Shown piece by piece: positions 23,730-33,229 of a DNA stretch of 64,000 nt (positions within the stretch are counted from its first letter, which is position 1; every line of letters starts with the position of its first letter). The notes under the pieces are model-generated. The model was not told the DNA's origin. It searched no databases and was given only the letters and a program-made list of their open reading frames with translations. The stretch is from contig NZ_JAGYWA010000004.1 in the NCBI RefSeq assembly GCF_018383905.1, forward strand, positions 411,194 to 475,193. Direction: 5' to 3'. The translations under genes were made by a program, and so were the position numbers. The stretch is from Flavobacterium branchiicola (GTDB lineage Bacteria; Bacteroidota; Bacteroidia; Flavobacteriales; Flavobacteriaceae).

Positions 23730-24584
23730 TTATGCTGAAGCTGAATTCTGAACCGCATTTGGCGTTTTTACAAATTTAATGTAAATGAGAAACTCAACAA
23801 ATGGAATTAAAAGAAACAACAGGAAAAAAAGCAGTTCATGTTTCAGTATTTCGTGAAAAACAAAATCCTGTACAGACTGTAATTTTCTTCCCATTTCGGA
23901 TTGTAAGGAAAGTTCAATTTTTTGAGGTTCGATTTGATCTAGTTTAGCCAAAGTCGATTTGAATTCGGCATAATCAATGTTTTTTACATTTTTCATATCG
24001 GCTTTATCGTCAACCGCTTTCATGAAACCGTATATACAGGCACTGTAAACATCCGATTCGTATTTTTGAAGCAAGTACGAAGTCGAAGAATTTTTGAAGT
24101 TATCCAGAGCGCTTAATCCGCTATTGTTTTGTTTGATATAAACCGCAAATGCTTTGGTCATCGATTTGCTGGCATCGTCTGAAGAATTGGACAGCATCTG
24201 TACGGCATGTAAAAAATCTTTCTTTTCTTTTTCAGATGAAAATGTGGTTCCGAAGGTGTTAGAATAAATTTGAGCAGCAATGTTTTTATTTTCGTTGCGC
24301 AAAATTGAATGTGTTCCGTAGAATAAGCCAATCATGGTCATAAAATACAATATAACAATCATGAAATACGGAATCCAGAGTTTGGCAATCCAGTTGTAAT
24401 ATTTTTTATCGCGCTCAAAGAAATTTTTTCGGTATAAAAACACATTGAAAACAATACCCAAGATGATTCCCAAAACAATAAATAAAACAATCCAGAATAT
24501 AAACCAACCTATGTTTGGCAGGATAAATTGTTTTGAAAATTCCCAAACTTCTGACCAATTTATACTGTCGATATATTCTTTCAT
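23730..24584 (-). CDS. Hypothetical inner-membrane protein, three TM helices
   Basis: This is a 284-aa protein. Two N-terminal membrane helices (about residues 18-50 and 66-92) are followed by a long soluble, helical, probably periplasmic or cytoplasmic domain (about 95-240, Ser/Lys/Asp-rich), and a third helix near the C-terminus (FFLLFLLIPFVEFLIYI). There is no recognised domain. The layout (paired TM, coiled domain, TM) recalls chemoreceptor-like or stress membrane proteins but no signature supports that. Both flanking intergenic regions are AT-rich and no operon partner is evident. Confidence 0.7.
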   Translation of the reverse strand: MKEYIDSINWSEVWEFSKQFILPNIGWFIFWIVLFIVLGIILGIVFNVFLYRKNFFERDKKYYNWIAKLWIPYFMIVILYFMTMIGLFYGTHSILRNENKNIAAQIYSNTFGTTFSSEKEKKDFLHAVQMLSNSSDDASKSMTKAFAVYIKQNNSGLSALDNFKNSSTSYLLQKYESDVYSACIYGFMKAVDDKADMKNVKNIDYAEFKSTLAKLDQIEPQKIELSLQSEMGRKLQSVQDFVFHEILKHELLFFLLFLLIPFVEFLIYIKFVKTPNAVQNSASA

Positions 24585-24761
24585 ATTTTGTTTTTAGTAG
24601 ATTAAAAATAATTAAAAAATTATTTCATCTAAACATATGTGCAAAATAAATTTTATGATTTTTAAGTTTTAAATATTGTCTTAGAAGTGCCCCTTGTTAT
24701 TTTGATTAATGTAGAAAAATCTTGCATAAATTTCTAAGAATCTTTAAAATATAATTACAAA

Positions 24762-25163
24762 CTATTTTTTAGGATATTGTTCATAGTACTCTTTAATCTT
24801 TTTTCCATTCTTTTTATTTATTAAGGTAAATTTGCAAGGTCCAGTGCCTAAACAACCACTTTTAAAAAGAATTGTATTTGGATAATCCTCAATTAACTGG
24901 TAACCCAATCGGTATGTGTAGGCATAGAAATTAGCCTTTAAAACATCTATAGTAATTTTAGATTTATTTGGTTTTTCTAAAGTCAGCCATATTTTATCAC
25001 AATTGAATTGCCAATAAAGATTATAATTGTTTTTTAATTGAATCGTGTCACAATCGACTGTTGCTTCATTCATTAATTGATTATTTTCACAATAACATTT
25101 CTTATTTTGTGCCCAACAAATGTTTATTTGGATTAGGATTAGAAATAAAATCTTTTTTACCAT
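24762..25163 (-). CDS. Small secreted cysteine-containing protein
   Basis: This 133-aa protein has a signal peptide ending near CWAQ. The mature part contains six or more cysteines (KCYCENN, VDCDTI, FNCDKI, SGCLGTGPC) and a C-terminal TLINKKNGKKIKEYYEQY. The family is not recognised. It lies downstream, in the same direction, of the T6SS effector and its lipoprotein neighbours. A periplasmic immunity or adaptor role is possible, but the distance (about 1.5 kb with a broken gene between) makes that tentative. Confidence 0.65.
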   Translation of the reverse strand: MVKKILFLILIQINICWAQNKKCYCENNQLMNEATVDCDTIQLKNNYNLYWQFNCDKIWLTLEKPNKSKITIDVLKANFYAYTYRLGYQLIEDYPNTILFKSGCLGTGPCKFTLINKKNGKKIKEYYEQYPKK

Positions 25164-25254
25164 TTGGTTTTATCTTAGGATTTGGCGATGCTAAATTGAT
25201 AGTGAGCTACAGAACAGTTTAGGAATAGCAATTGCTGCAGAATCAAATAAAAGA

Positions 25255-25922
25255 TCACCACCTTTTATATTCGATTTTTTGTTGGTCTTCTATTTTTCCT
25301 GAACTCAAATTTAAAGTCTTCGTAAAAATCAACCTTCCATCATCATCGTATCTGTAGTATTTTTTATACTTTATCATTTGGCTGCTTGGATAATCAATAA
25401 GATCAACCTCCATCTCTTTTAAAAAATTACCAGCAATCTGTAATTCCATTCTTTTTATAGTAGTACCAAATATAAACGGGGAAAATCTGGCATTTAATAA
25501 ATTTACATCTATATTTAAGTTGATTTCTAAATGTTTAGAATTACATTTATTGCGTCAATATAAACGAAGTCTTGATCAAGTAAATTATATTTGTTTTGGT
25601 ATGGAATCCTTGTATGAAATTTTTCGAAATAGCTGTAGTAATCATCTGTGAAAATATAGTCATCCGGTATTTTATTATTTGAATCATATGAGAAATTTGC
25701 TTCACTTATTAACTTTCCCATTTTGTATTTTTGTGATTTTAGTAATAAGGTATCTTTATATTTAAAAGAAATAGAATCATTTTTAGATGTAGTAACAGCA
25801 ATAAGCTGTTCTTTTTTATAGTAGAACTTACCTTTATTATTAATTGTAATTATGACATTATTGTTATTATGTAAGCTGCAACTTATTAGTATAAAGTGAA
25901 AAATAATTATTATTTTTTTCAT
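25255..25922 (-). pseudogene. Frameshifted lipoprotein gene (YD-like/DUF4595-type), probable
   Basis: Two minus-strand frames look like halves of one gene. The first (25922 to 25527) starts MKKIIIIFHFILISC with lipobox LISC and includes FSYDSNNKIPDDYIFTDDYY. The second, one frame off, is open from about 25547 (it begins RNKCNSKHLEINLNIDVN) through GTTIKRMELQIAGNF and YRYDDDGRLIFTKTL to 25255. Both parts carry the Tyr/Asp-rich beta-sheet pattern of YD-like lipoproteins, and the second half has no start of its own at the proper place. A one-base change near 25540-25550 would join them. The alternative is two short genes (25922-25527 and 25449-25255). It lies in the row of small genes behind the T6SS effector, so loss of an immunity-like gene is possible. 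Confidence 0.55.
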
Positions 25923-25995
25923 TTGATTATTCCTTAGTTTTTTCAATATAATTAACTTCTTTCCAGAAAATAGTTAAGCCATATTGAGTTGCGGA

Positions 25996-26649
25996 TTAAT
26001 CTTTATCTAATAAGTTCCTTATAGAGTCAATATCTGTTCTTTTATACTTTGAAAAAGAAAAACTTTTGTCAGTATATTTAAATGTTTTTGTATATTGTTT
26101 CCAACCCCAAGATTCAACACTTAAACTATCTACATAAAAATCATTCTGCTTAAATGAAACATAAGTCTTTGTATAATAGCCACTATTTCCTGTAAGATCT
26201 TTAAATATAATAAAGCCGCTTTTATTAATTTTTATTTCTTCGTAATAAACGGGGGTATTACATTTTAAAATGTTTTTGTAAATTTTAAAAATTTTACTCT
26301 TTTTATTTATAGTTTTGCTTATCAAAAGTATGGGGAAATCAAATTCTGAATTATCAGGAAAACACTCGTCTTTACTACTTTCATAATAAGGTTTTAAAAC
26401 AGCAATTGTATCTATAGTTTTACTATCATCAAAATCAAGACTTAAAGGTTCGTCTTGGTAATAGTTAGAAAATGTTATACCATATCTATCTTTATAACCC
26501 TGAATTTGCTCTAAACAATTCTTCTTTACAGCAATGTTTTTAGGTGTCTTAATAGTATCCTTTGGAATATCTTCAATATTCTTACTGCCAATTTTATTAC
26601 AAGAAATAAAAACCAAAATAATTGTAAATATGTAAAATGGAAATTTCAT
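25996..26649 (-). CDS. Lipoprotein, candidate immunity protein of the adjacent T6SS effector
   Basis: This 217-aa protein has a signal peptide and lipobox VFISC (Cys17). The mature part is beta-rich with paired cysteines (KKNCLEQIQ, KDECFPDN, NILKCNTP) and ends in KFSFSKYKRTDIDSIRNL. The family is not recognised. Its ATG lies 5 nt after the stop codon of the effector gene at 26655, the usual place for the cognate immunity gene. A lipoprotein facing the periplasm is what would be needed against a cell-wall-degrading effector. Assignment rests on position and localisation only. Confidence 0.65.
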   Translation of the reverse strand: MKFPFYIFTIILVFISCNKIGSKNIEDIPKDTIKTPKNIAVKKNCLEQIQGYKDRYGITFSNYYQDEPLSLDFDDSKTIDTIAVLKPYYESSKDECFPDNSEFDFPILLISKTINKKSKIFKIYKNILKCNTPVYYEEIKINKSGFIIFKDLTGNSGYYTKTYVSFKQNDFYVDSLSVESWGWKQYTKTFKYTDKSFSFSKYKRTDIDSIRNLLDKD

Positions 26650-26654
26650 AGTTT

Positions 26655-27950
26655 CTAAATTTTAAATGTTGTCCAAAATAATGTACCTGATTTAAAACCA
26701 GTTGAGTTTAAACTTTCATGCACTGCATTGTTGTTTTGAGAATTTGTCCTTGCACCAGAAAAAACACCATTTTCATTCAAAATTGATCCATCTGAAACAT
26801 TTTTAAGAGCATATTCTTCTTTAGAAAAGATAGGGTTAATTGTAGCGTTTTTGTTAATTTTAGCTCTATTAGAATCAATAGACCAAAAATCAATAGCTAA
26901 ATCTAAATGTTCTTTCACAATATTAACACTTCTATATTGTTTAAATTTTGGATGAGTTAATTCATCTTTTTTAGTGAAAAAATCTAATCCATCCCAAAAA
27001 TATGAACTATTAGTAGGATCGTCATCTCCTCTTAAAACACTAATCATTGCAGCACGGGCAAAACAATGATTTTTACCATTTGAACTTGTAGGTATCGCTT
27101 TTGTTTTATCAGCTTTATCTACCGATGAATAACCTGTTTTAAATAATGCGTTAAATGTTTTTTCATCTCTGTTATATCTTTTATTATTCAATGCGTTATT
27201 TACAGTATGTGCAATCCATAAAGCTGTTTCTTTATTTCCTGTAAAAGAAGCTTCATGGTGAATTAAATACGAATTATTTGCGAATTTTTCATGCCTTATA
27301 TTCTCATTATTTTCTTTCAATAATTTAGTGTTATTATAAGTTACAAAATCATTTCCATTTTTATCTTTTTGAGTAGATTTTCCATCACAAACATAAACAT
27401 CCTCAACACTTCCATCATTTTCAGGTTCATTTATTTTTCCCTCAAAAGTCCCATCTTTATTATAAAAATGCCCATTTATGTATATAATACGATCTTCTTC
27501 CTTTTGAGAGGGATAATAAGGTGGAGCGTTTGAAATATAAGATACATTCCAATGTTTTATGAAATCTTTTGTAGTGCCATAATTTTGAATCGCAGGTGAA
27601 ATGGTTAAAACAGTTTGCATATTTTCAGTTCCATTTGCATAAAATGTTTCCGAAAACTGAACTATAAAGGCATCATTAAATTTATATTTTTTTATCGGAA
27701 TATCATCTTCTCCTTTGCTAAAAAAATGTATTTCTCCTTTTTCCATTCTTTCTGTTTCATTCTTTACTTTTTTAGTCATATTATGAAGAAAAACACCGTC
27801 GTCTTCGCGTGATACAAAGGCCAGAGTAATTAATCCGCCTTCTATTTCACTAGTCGGAGAGCCGTTTCCGGAAGTAGATTTGTAATAATTGGTATCAATC
27901 CAAAGTAATTCTCGTTCTTCTCCTAATATAAATAGTTTGGCAGATGTCAT
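26655..27950 (-). CDS. TssD (Hcp) fused to C-terminal effector domain, T6SS subtype iii
   Basis: This 431-aa protein matches, over residues 1-125, the Bacteroidetes TssD/Hcp tube family (SAKLFILGEERELLWIDTNY, TERMEKGEIHFF, ending TVLTISPAIQNYG). A linker (about 150-215, GHFYNKDGTFEGKINEPEND and VEDVYVCDGKST) leads to a C-terminal domain. That domain contains HHEASFTGNKETALWIAHTV (Glu233), TFNALFKTGYSSV, then FARAAMISVLRGDDDPTNSS and YFWDGLDFF. The order and wording resemble SleB/CwlJ-type cell-wall hydrolases (catalytic Glu in an EA(S/R) motif, late DPT..YF block). A peptidoglycan-cutting effector carried on the Hcp tube is inferred. No T6SS structural genes are in the window. The next gene is a likely immunity lipoprotein. 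Confidence 0.75.
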   Translation of the reverse strand: MTSAKLFILGEERELLWIDTNYYKSTSGNGSPTSEIEGGLITLAFVSREDDGVFLHNMTKKVKNETERMEKGEIHFFSKGEDDIPIKKYKFNDAFIVQFSETFYANGTENMQTVLTISPAIQNYGTTKDFIKHWNVSYISNAPPYYPSQKEEDRIIYINGHFYNKDGTFEGKINEPENDGSVEDVYVCDGKSTQKDKNGNDFVTYNNTKLLKENNENIRHEKFANNSYLIHHEASFTGNKETALWIAHTVNNALNNKRYNRDEKTFNALFKTGYSSVDKADKTKAIPTSSNGKNHCFARAAMISVLRGDDDPTNSSYFWDGLDFFTKKDELTHPKFKQYRSVNIVKEHLDLAIDFWSIDSNRAKINKNATINPIFSKEEYALKNVSDGSILNENGVFSGARTNSQNNNAVHESLNSTGFKSGTLFWTTFKI

Positions 27951-28143
27951 ATTCTTTTTTTTATATTATCAATTTCTTTAAAAATAAAAGAAGAATAATC
28001 GAGAGTACGACCCTAAAAGTTTTTTAAATATTAGAATAGGACAGTTTTTTAAAAGAAAAAAAATAGGCTTTTTTTGACTTTGAAGAGAAAGGGAATTAAT
28101 GTGATAAATAATTTTGAATAGAAAACCAGTTTATAAAAACTAA

Positions 28144-28176
28144 AAAAGGCTGTCTAAATATAGACAGCCTTTTCTG
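28144..28176 (-). terminator. Terminator after acyl-CoA synthetase
   Basis: Stem AAAGGCTGTCTA with TAGACAGCCTTT around a short loop. On the minus strand it is followed by a T-run. It may work in both directions. The stretch 27951-28143 holds no gene. Confidence 0.82.
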
Positions 28177-28197
28177 TGGTTAAAATTATTTTGATTC

Positions 28198-29976
28198 TTA
28201 ATTATTCCCGTAGATTTTAACGTAAAGATTTTTGTAAATTTCTTTAATGATTTTACGTTTTAGTTTAAGAGTAGGAGTAAGTTGTCCGCCATCGATAGAC
28301 CAGACATCCGGAGTTAACTCAAAACGTTTAACTTGTTCCCAGTGACCAAATTTTTTGTTGATTCCTTCTACTTCTTCATCAATTCGTTTAATTACATCTG
28401 CATTTGAAGCAATTTCAGCATCTGTACTTCCTAAAGTAATTTTATGGATTTTTGCCCATTCTTTCACAAACTCAAAGTTGGGCTGAATAAAAGCTCCCGG
28501 CATTTTTTCGCCCTCACCAATTACCATAATCTGCTCAATAAAACGAGATTGTTTCATGGCATTTTCGATCATTTGCGGCGCAATATATTTACCTCCCGAA
28601 GTTTTGAACATTTCTTTTTTACGATCGGTAATTTTCAGGAATCCTTCGCTGTCAATTTCTCCAATATCTCCCGTATGGAAATACCCGTCTATAATTGCTT
28701 CGGCTGTTTTTTCAGGATCTTTATAATAACCTAACATTACGTTTGGACCTTTTAATATAATTTCACCGTCTTCAGCAATTTTAACTTCAACATTGCGAAT
28801 TGGTTTTCCAACCGTACCAATTTTAAAACCTTTGTTTCTTTGATCGTTCACGGCAATTACCGGAGATGTTTCAGATAAACCGTAACCTTCCATAACCGGA
28901 ATTTCTGCCGCAGCAAAAACTCTTGCCAAACGTGGTTGTAATGCCGCACTTCCGGAAACCATTAAATCTAAATTTCCTCCCAAACCTTCTTTCCATTTGC
29001 TGAAAATAAGTTTGCGGGCAATTTTTAACTGAAATTCATACCATCCACCATTTGCACCGTATGGTTCATATCTTAAACCTAAATCAATAGCCCAGAAAAA
29101 CAGTTTTTTCTTGATGCCTGTTAATTCAGCTCCTTTTGCATAAATTTTATCGTAAACTTTTTCTAAAAGTCTAGGAACAGCTGTCATAACAGTTGGTCGT
29201 ACTTCTTTTAGGTTGTCACTGATTTTATCAATCGATTCTCCAAAATATACCGAAACACCATAATATTGATAGATGTACAAAATCATTCTTTCAAAAATAT
29301 GACAAATAGGCAAGAAGCTCAATGCGGTACTTTTTCCCGGATCAAACGGAATTCTTGGCGCGCTGTCTAATACATTTGAAACAATGTTTTTGTGCGAAAG
29401 CATAACACCTTTTGGTCTTCCTGTAGTTCCCGAAGTATAGATAATTGTAGCTAAATCATCCGTATGGATGCTTTCTTTTCTGGCTTCAACTTCTGCCTGA
29501 TTGCTTTCGTCTTCACCTTGTAAAAGTAAATCTGTCCAGTGTTTACAACCCGGAATTTCATTAAAAGAGTAAACCTCTTTTAAAGTAGGCACATTAGCTC
29601 TAATGGCTTGTACTTTTTGATATACTTCGTCGTCAGAAACAAAGACATACATACTGCCACTGTGATTCAATATATATTCGTAATCTTCTTCTGAAATAGT
29701 AGGGTAGATTGGAACGTTCTGTGCTCCGGTCTGTAGAATACCAATATCCATGATATTCCACTCTGTACGGTTATTAGAAGTGATTAAAGCAATTTTATCA
29801 TCTTTCTGAATTCCCATGCGCAATAATGCTCTTGAAACAGCATTTGCTTTAGCAATATATTCCTGGCTAGATGTTTTTTCCCAGACCCCGTTTTTCTTTG
29901 TTGCCAGAGCAACCGGTAGGTTATAAGTTTCTTGTTGATAATAGGGAAAATCAAAAAGACGTGTGATTGAAACCAT
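28198..29976 (-). CDS. Long-chain acyl-CoA synthetase (AMP-dependent ligase)
   Basis: This 592-aa adenylate-forming enzyme has the P-loop-like motif YTSGTTGRPKGVMLSHKN, the aromatic VMEGYGLSETSPV (A5), HTGDIG (A7) and the A10-region catalytic lysine context KEMFKTSGGKYIAPQMIEN. The N-terminal EWNIMDIGILQTGAQNVPIY and the length fit the FACS/FadD15-type long-chain ligases of Bacteroidetes. It activates fatty acids with ATP and CoA at the cytoplasmic side of the membrane for beta-oxidation or phospholipid synthesis. It appears monocistronic, with its own terminator downstream. Confidence 0.93.
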   Translation of the reverse strand: MVSITRLFDFPYYQQETYNLPVALATKKNGVWEKTSSQEYIAKANAVSRALLRMGIQKDDKIALITSNNRTEWNIMDIGILQTGAQNVPIYPTISEEDYEYILNHSGSMYVFVSDDEVYQKVQAIRANVPTLKEVYSFNEIPGCKHWTDLLLQGEDESNQAEVEARKESIHTDDLATIIYTSGTTGRPKGVMLSHKNIVSNVLDSAPRIPFDPGKSTALSFLPICHIFERMILYIYQYYGVSVYFGESIDKISDNLKEVRPTVMTAVPRLLEKVYDKIYAKGAELTGIKKKLFFWAIDLGLRYEPYGANGGWYEFQLKIARKLIFSKWKEGLGGNLDLMVSGSAALQPRLARVFAAAEIPVMEGYGLSETSPVIAVNDQRNKGFKIGTVGKPIRNVEVKIAEDGEIILKGPNVMLGYYKDPEKTAEAIIDGYFHTGDIGEIDSEGFLKITDRKKEMFKTSGGKYIAPQMIENAMKQSRFIEQIMVIGEGEKMPGAFIQPNFEFVKEWAKIHKITLGSTDAEIASNADVIKRIDEEVEGINKKFGHWEQVKRFELTPDVWSIDGGQLTPTLKLKRKIIKEIYKNLYVKIYGNN

Positions 29977-30124
29977 GTTTGATATATTGAATTTTATCGC
30001 AAATTAAATAAAAAATAGGTATAATTTTTAATTTTGTGGAATTTTATGGGAAAAATTATAAGTACTCTTGAAAATCAACGAAAACGTTTTCTTTTTTGTA
30101 ATAAAAGGATGCTAAAACGATAAA

Positions 30125-30577
30125 TTATTTATTTGAAGGGGCGTTTCCCATGTCATTATAATCTTCATAATCTTTCACACGCTCCCCCATAATGAACATT
30201 TTCTTCTTTGCAAAATGTATAGAAAGCTGCGTATAATTCCATTCGTCGCTGTCGTTTGTTCTGTACCAAAGTGTATAAGAAGCGCTATTGAAACCTTCTT
30301 TAAAAACCGGAATTCCTTCGTCTGTGCATTCAACACCCCAGTTGATCTTCTTTTTAGATAAATCTTCGTATTGATAAACACCTGTTCCGTCTGGATTTAG
30401 GATAATAACTGGCTCTTTTTTTCCTGTTGGAGCAAAAGTTCCCGGAACCGGATAACCAACAGTAGTGGTAATAAAACGTTCGCGATCTCTGTAAGTAATA
30501 GGATTTACTTCAACTTGTGAATATGATTTTGCAGTAAAAAATAATAGGGTAAAAAATAATAAACGAATTGCTTTCAT
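30125..30577 (-). CDS. Secreted hypothetical protein
   Basis: This 150-aa protein has a signal peptide (ending SYSQ). The mature region is beta-rich: EPVIILNPDGTGVYQYEDLS, then WGVECTDEGIPVF and SYTLWYRTNDSDEWNYTQLS. The NPDGTG element and the strand pattern are those of small lipocalin-like or META-like envelope proteins of Bacteroidetes, but I cannot name the family. No operon partner is evident; the receptor gene upstream is 142 nt away in the same direction. Confidence 0.7.
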   Translation of the reverse strand: MKAIRLLFFTLLFFTAKSYSQVEVNPITYRDRERFITTTVGYPVPGTFAPTGKKEPVIILNPDGTGVYQYEDLSKKKINWGVECTDEGIPVFKEGFNSASYTLWYRTNDSDEWNYTQLSIHFAKKKMFIMGERVKDYEDYNDMGNAPSNK

Positions 30578-30719
30578 TCTATGTAGGATTTAATGTTTTC
30601 GGGGCTTAAAAAATTCAGTGGCGGGAATTTTTTAGGCGAATATACTCTAAATTTTCCTTAGAAAAATAAATCCGAATTACAAGAATGAGTTTTTTTTACT
30701 TTTTTATTTACTGTATAAT

Positions 30720-33125
30720 TTATTCTGTCGAAAACTGATTTTCTAACAGTTTTTCTTTAAAATCTGATTTAAAAGTATAGGCAAATGTCAGCATTAAGGC
30801 ACGCGTGTCTGATTTATTTGTTCGATTATTGCTGAATAATGCGGTGTTGTTTTTATAACCACTTTCCAGAGTGTTAAACATATCGGTTACCACCAATCCT
30901 ATACGGGCATTTCCTTTTCCTAATTTCTGCTGAAATCCCATATCAACATTATAAACCGGAATTCTTTTTCCTTGCGGAGTAGCCAAAGCCGAGTTATAAT
31001 TCCCGATGATTTGAAGTTTGCCGCCTTTCCACGGTACAAAATTATTAATGATTTTTCCGTACCAGCTAAAAGCATTACTTACAATATCTTCTCCTAAATT
31101 TGAAGCATTTATATTTTGCTGAAAAGCGGTTAAACTTATATTGGCATCGTAAAAACCAACTGGTTTAAAGCTAAATATAGTTTCTAAACCATACGTTACC
31201 ATACTTCCAATATTTTTTGGCATTAATAACACAACACCATTATCTTGTAATTCGGCATATTGTCTGATCGTATTTGTTGCATTTCTATAGAAAGCATTTG
31301 TTGAGAACGAATATTTGTCCCAGTCTTTATTGTAACTCATTTCGGCAATATGAATAATTTCCGGTTTTAAATATGGATTTCCACTATGCGGATTCAAAGC
31401 ATCAGTAATATCTACAAACGGATTTAAATCATCTAAATCCGGACGGTTGATACGTTTGCTGTAACCAAGTTTTAGAAATTCATCTGAAGCCAGATTCAAT
31501 TGTAAAGAGGCCGACGGAAAAAGTTTTAAATAGTCATTGTTAAAGCGGTCACTATTATTTTTTGTTGCACCCGTATTCGAAACATTCTCTGCGCGCAAAC
31601 CTAAATTGTATTTCCATTTTGGATTTTCGGTCTCGCCAATAAAAGAATTCAGCATTCCGTAAAAAGCATTGATTTGTTCGTTGTAATCAAACGTATTGCT
31701 TGCAAGTGGATTTACAACATAATCATCATTAATCATTGTTGCGCTTTCAAACTCCGAATTAAAAAATCGGAAAGTTCCTTTATAGCCTACTTCAAACATT
31801 GATTTTACAGAAACGGGAAATGCATAATCTACAATAGCATTTGATATATTTTCGCGCTCGTAATTGTGTGTTCTTTGCAGTAAAACATCGCCAATTTGTT
31901 GCCGATATTCATCGTAATTATAAGTGTCGATATTGGTATTTTCTTTATCTCTGTTAAAAGAAGAGGTAATACTTGCATTAAGGCTTTTTTGGGAATCAGA
32001 AAATTTCCGATCATAATTAAAGGCAAATTCGGCTACTTTTGAGCGTTCCAGTTCCAGTGAATGTCTTTTGTTGTTCGAGAAAAATTGATTGGTATTTGTA
32101 TTTACCTGCGTATATAAAGTCTCATCATTATCCTGAGTTTCCAGGTTGCCTAAAGCTTCAAACGAAAAAGTGTTTTTATCATTTGGTGCAAAATCAACAT
32201 TAAATTTCAAATTTTGTAAACCCTCAGTACGTTCGTCATTTCTGTTTTGATGAATGAAATGTTCATCGTCAATAAAATAATTAGTACGGTCAGATTTTAC
32301 TTTTTTTGTACGACCTGCAAAACGATTGTCGTAGCCCAGGCCAATATTCCATTTTTCGGTTTTGTTGTTTAAAAGTACCGAACTGTTTACTCTGCCTTTT
32401 GCACCAAAGCCGGCGCCAAGGGCTACCGCACCATTTAATCCGTTTTGATTGTTTTTTTTAAGTTTAATATTGATGATGCCACTTTCTGCATTGGCATCAT
32501 ATTTTGCCATTGGATTGTTGATTATTTCGATACTTTCGATACTGCTCGCCGCAATCTGATCCATGCTTTTTATGGCCGAATTTTTACCGTTGATTAGAAT
32601 CATGGGTGATTTCCCTCTTAACGTTATTCCGCCTTCAGCATCAACGGCTACGGTTGGGATACTTTTAAGCATGTCGGTCGCTGTTCCTCCGGATTGCGAA
32701 ATATTAGAAACAGCATTAAAAACAAAGCCTTCCTCTGTTTTCTGAATTTGTTTTTTTTGAGAAGTCACCACAACATCATTTAGTAAATTAGTGTCGCTTT
32801 GCAAAACAATATTTCCAATAGAAACAGGTGAGTTTAAAACTTTGATATGTTGCGTTATGGTTTTAAATCCAATTAATTTGAATTGCAATTGATATTCTCC
32901 TGAATTGATGTTTTCTAAAGCAAAATTCCCTGCCGCATCTGTTACGGCAAAACGGGCTACTTTAGTTGAATCTGTTGTTGTTTTTAAAAGTACATCAACG
33001 AATTCTACAGGAAGTTTTCCGTCGCTAATGTTTCCTTTGATAGAAGGGCTTTTTTGACCAAAAGAAAATTGGCTTATACTGAATAAGAGAATTAAGGCGG
33101 ATATACTTTGAATACTTTTTATCAT
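30720..33125 (-). CDS. TonB-dependent-receptor-like outer-membrane beta-barrel protein
   Basis: This 801-aa protein has a signal peptide (ending FSFGQ) and then a carboxypeptidase-regulatory-like beta-sandwich (about 25-110, IKGNISDGKLPVEFVDVLL). The plug domain (about 115-220) includes VVVTSQKKQIQKTEEGFVFN, SIPTVAVDAEGGITLRGKSP and IESIEIINNPMAKYDA. A beta-barrel of the OMP_b-brl_3 type (about 370-801) contains SKRINRPDLDDLNPFVD. This group differs from SusC in lacking a nearby SusD partner and is often linked to metal or small-molecule uptake. The ligand is unknown. No SusD, ABC or siderophore genes are adjacent. Confidence 0.9.
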   Translation of the reverse strand: MIKSIQSISALILLFSISQFSFGQKSPSIKGNISDGKLPVEFVDVLLKTTTDSTKVARFAVTDAAGNFALENINSGEYQLQFKLIGFKTITQHIKVLNSPVSIGNIVLQSDTNLLNDVVVTSQKKQIQKTEEGFVFNAVSNISQSGGTATDMLKSIPTVAVDAEGGITLRGKSPMILINGKNSAIKSMDQIAASSIESIEIINNPMAKYDANAESGIINIKLKKNNQNGLNGAVALGAGFGAKGRVNSSVLLNNKTEKWNIGLGYDNRFAGRTKKVKSDRTNYFIDDEHFIHQNRNDERTEGLQNLKFNVDFAPNDKNTFSFEALGNLETQDNDETLYTQVNTNTNQFFSNNKRHSLELERSKVAEFAFNYDRKFSDSQKSLNASITSSFNRDKENTNIDTYNYDEYRQQIGDVLLQRTHNYERENISNAIVDYAFPVSVKSMFEVGYKGTFRFFNSEFESATMINDDYVVNPLASNTFDYNEQINAFYGMLNSFIGETENPKWKYNLGLRAENVSNTGATKNNSDRFNNDYLKLFPSASLQLNLASDEFLKLGYSKRINRPDLDDLNPFVDITDALNPHSGNPYLKPEIIHIAEMSYNKDWDKYSFSTNAFYRNATNTIRQYAELQDNGVVLLMPKNIGSMVTYGLETIFSFKPVGFYDANISLTAFQQNINASNLGEDIVSNAFSWYGKIINNFVPWKGGKLQIIGNYNSALATPQGKRIPVYNVDMGFQQKLGKGNARIGLVVTDMFNTLESGYKNNTALFSNNRTNKSDTRALMLTFAYTFKSDFKEKLLENQFSTE

Positions 33126-33129
33126 AACA

Positions 33130-33137
33130 CAAAGATA
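33130..33137 (-). promoter_or_regulatory. -7 box (TATCTTTG, minus strand) close to receptor start
   Basis: TATCTTTG on the minus strand lies only 4 nt before the receptor start codon at 33125. Transcription would begin almost at the ATG, so the message would be leaderless, or else another promoter is used. No -33 TTTG is seen. Confidence 0.35.
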
Positions 33138-33229
33138 TTTATCCGAATGTTTATGCTTGCTTAAGCTGTCTTAAGATACCATTAAATTAATCTTAGAATA
33201 CTTTTAATTAAAATAATCAATATAAAGTT

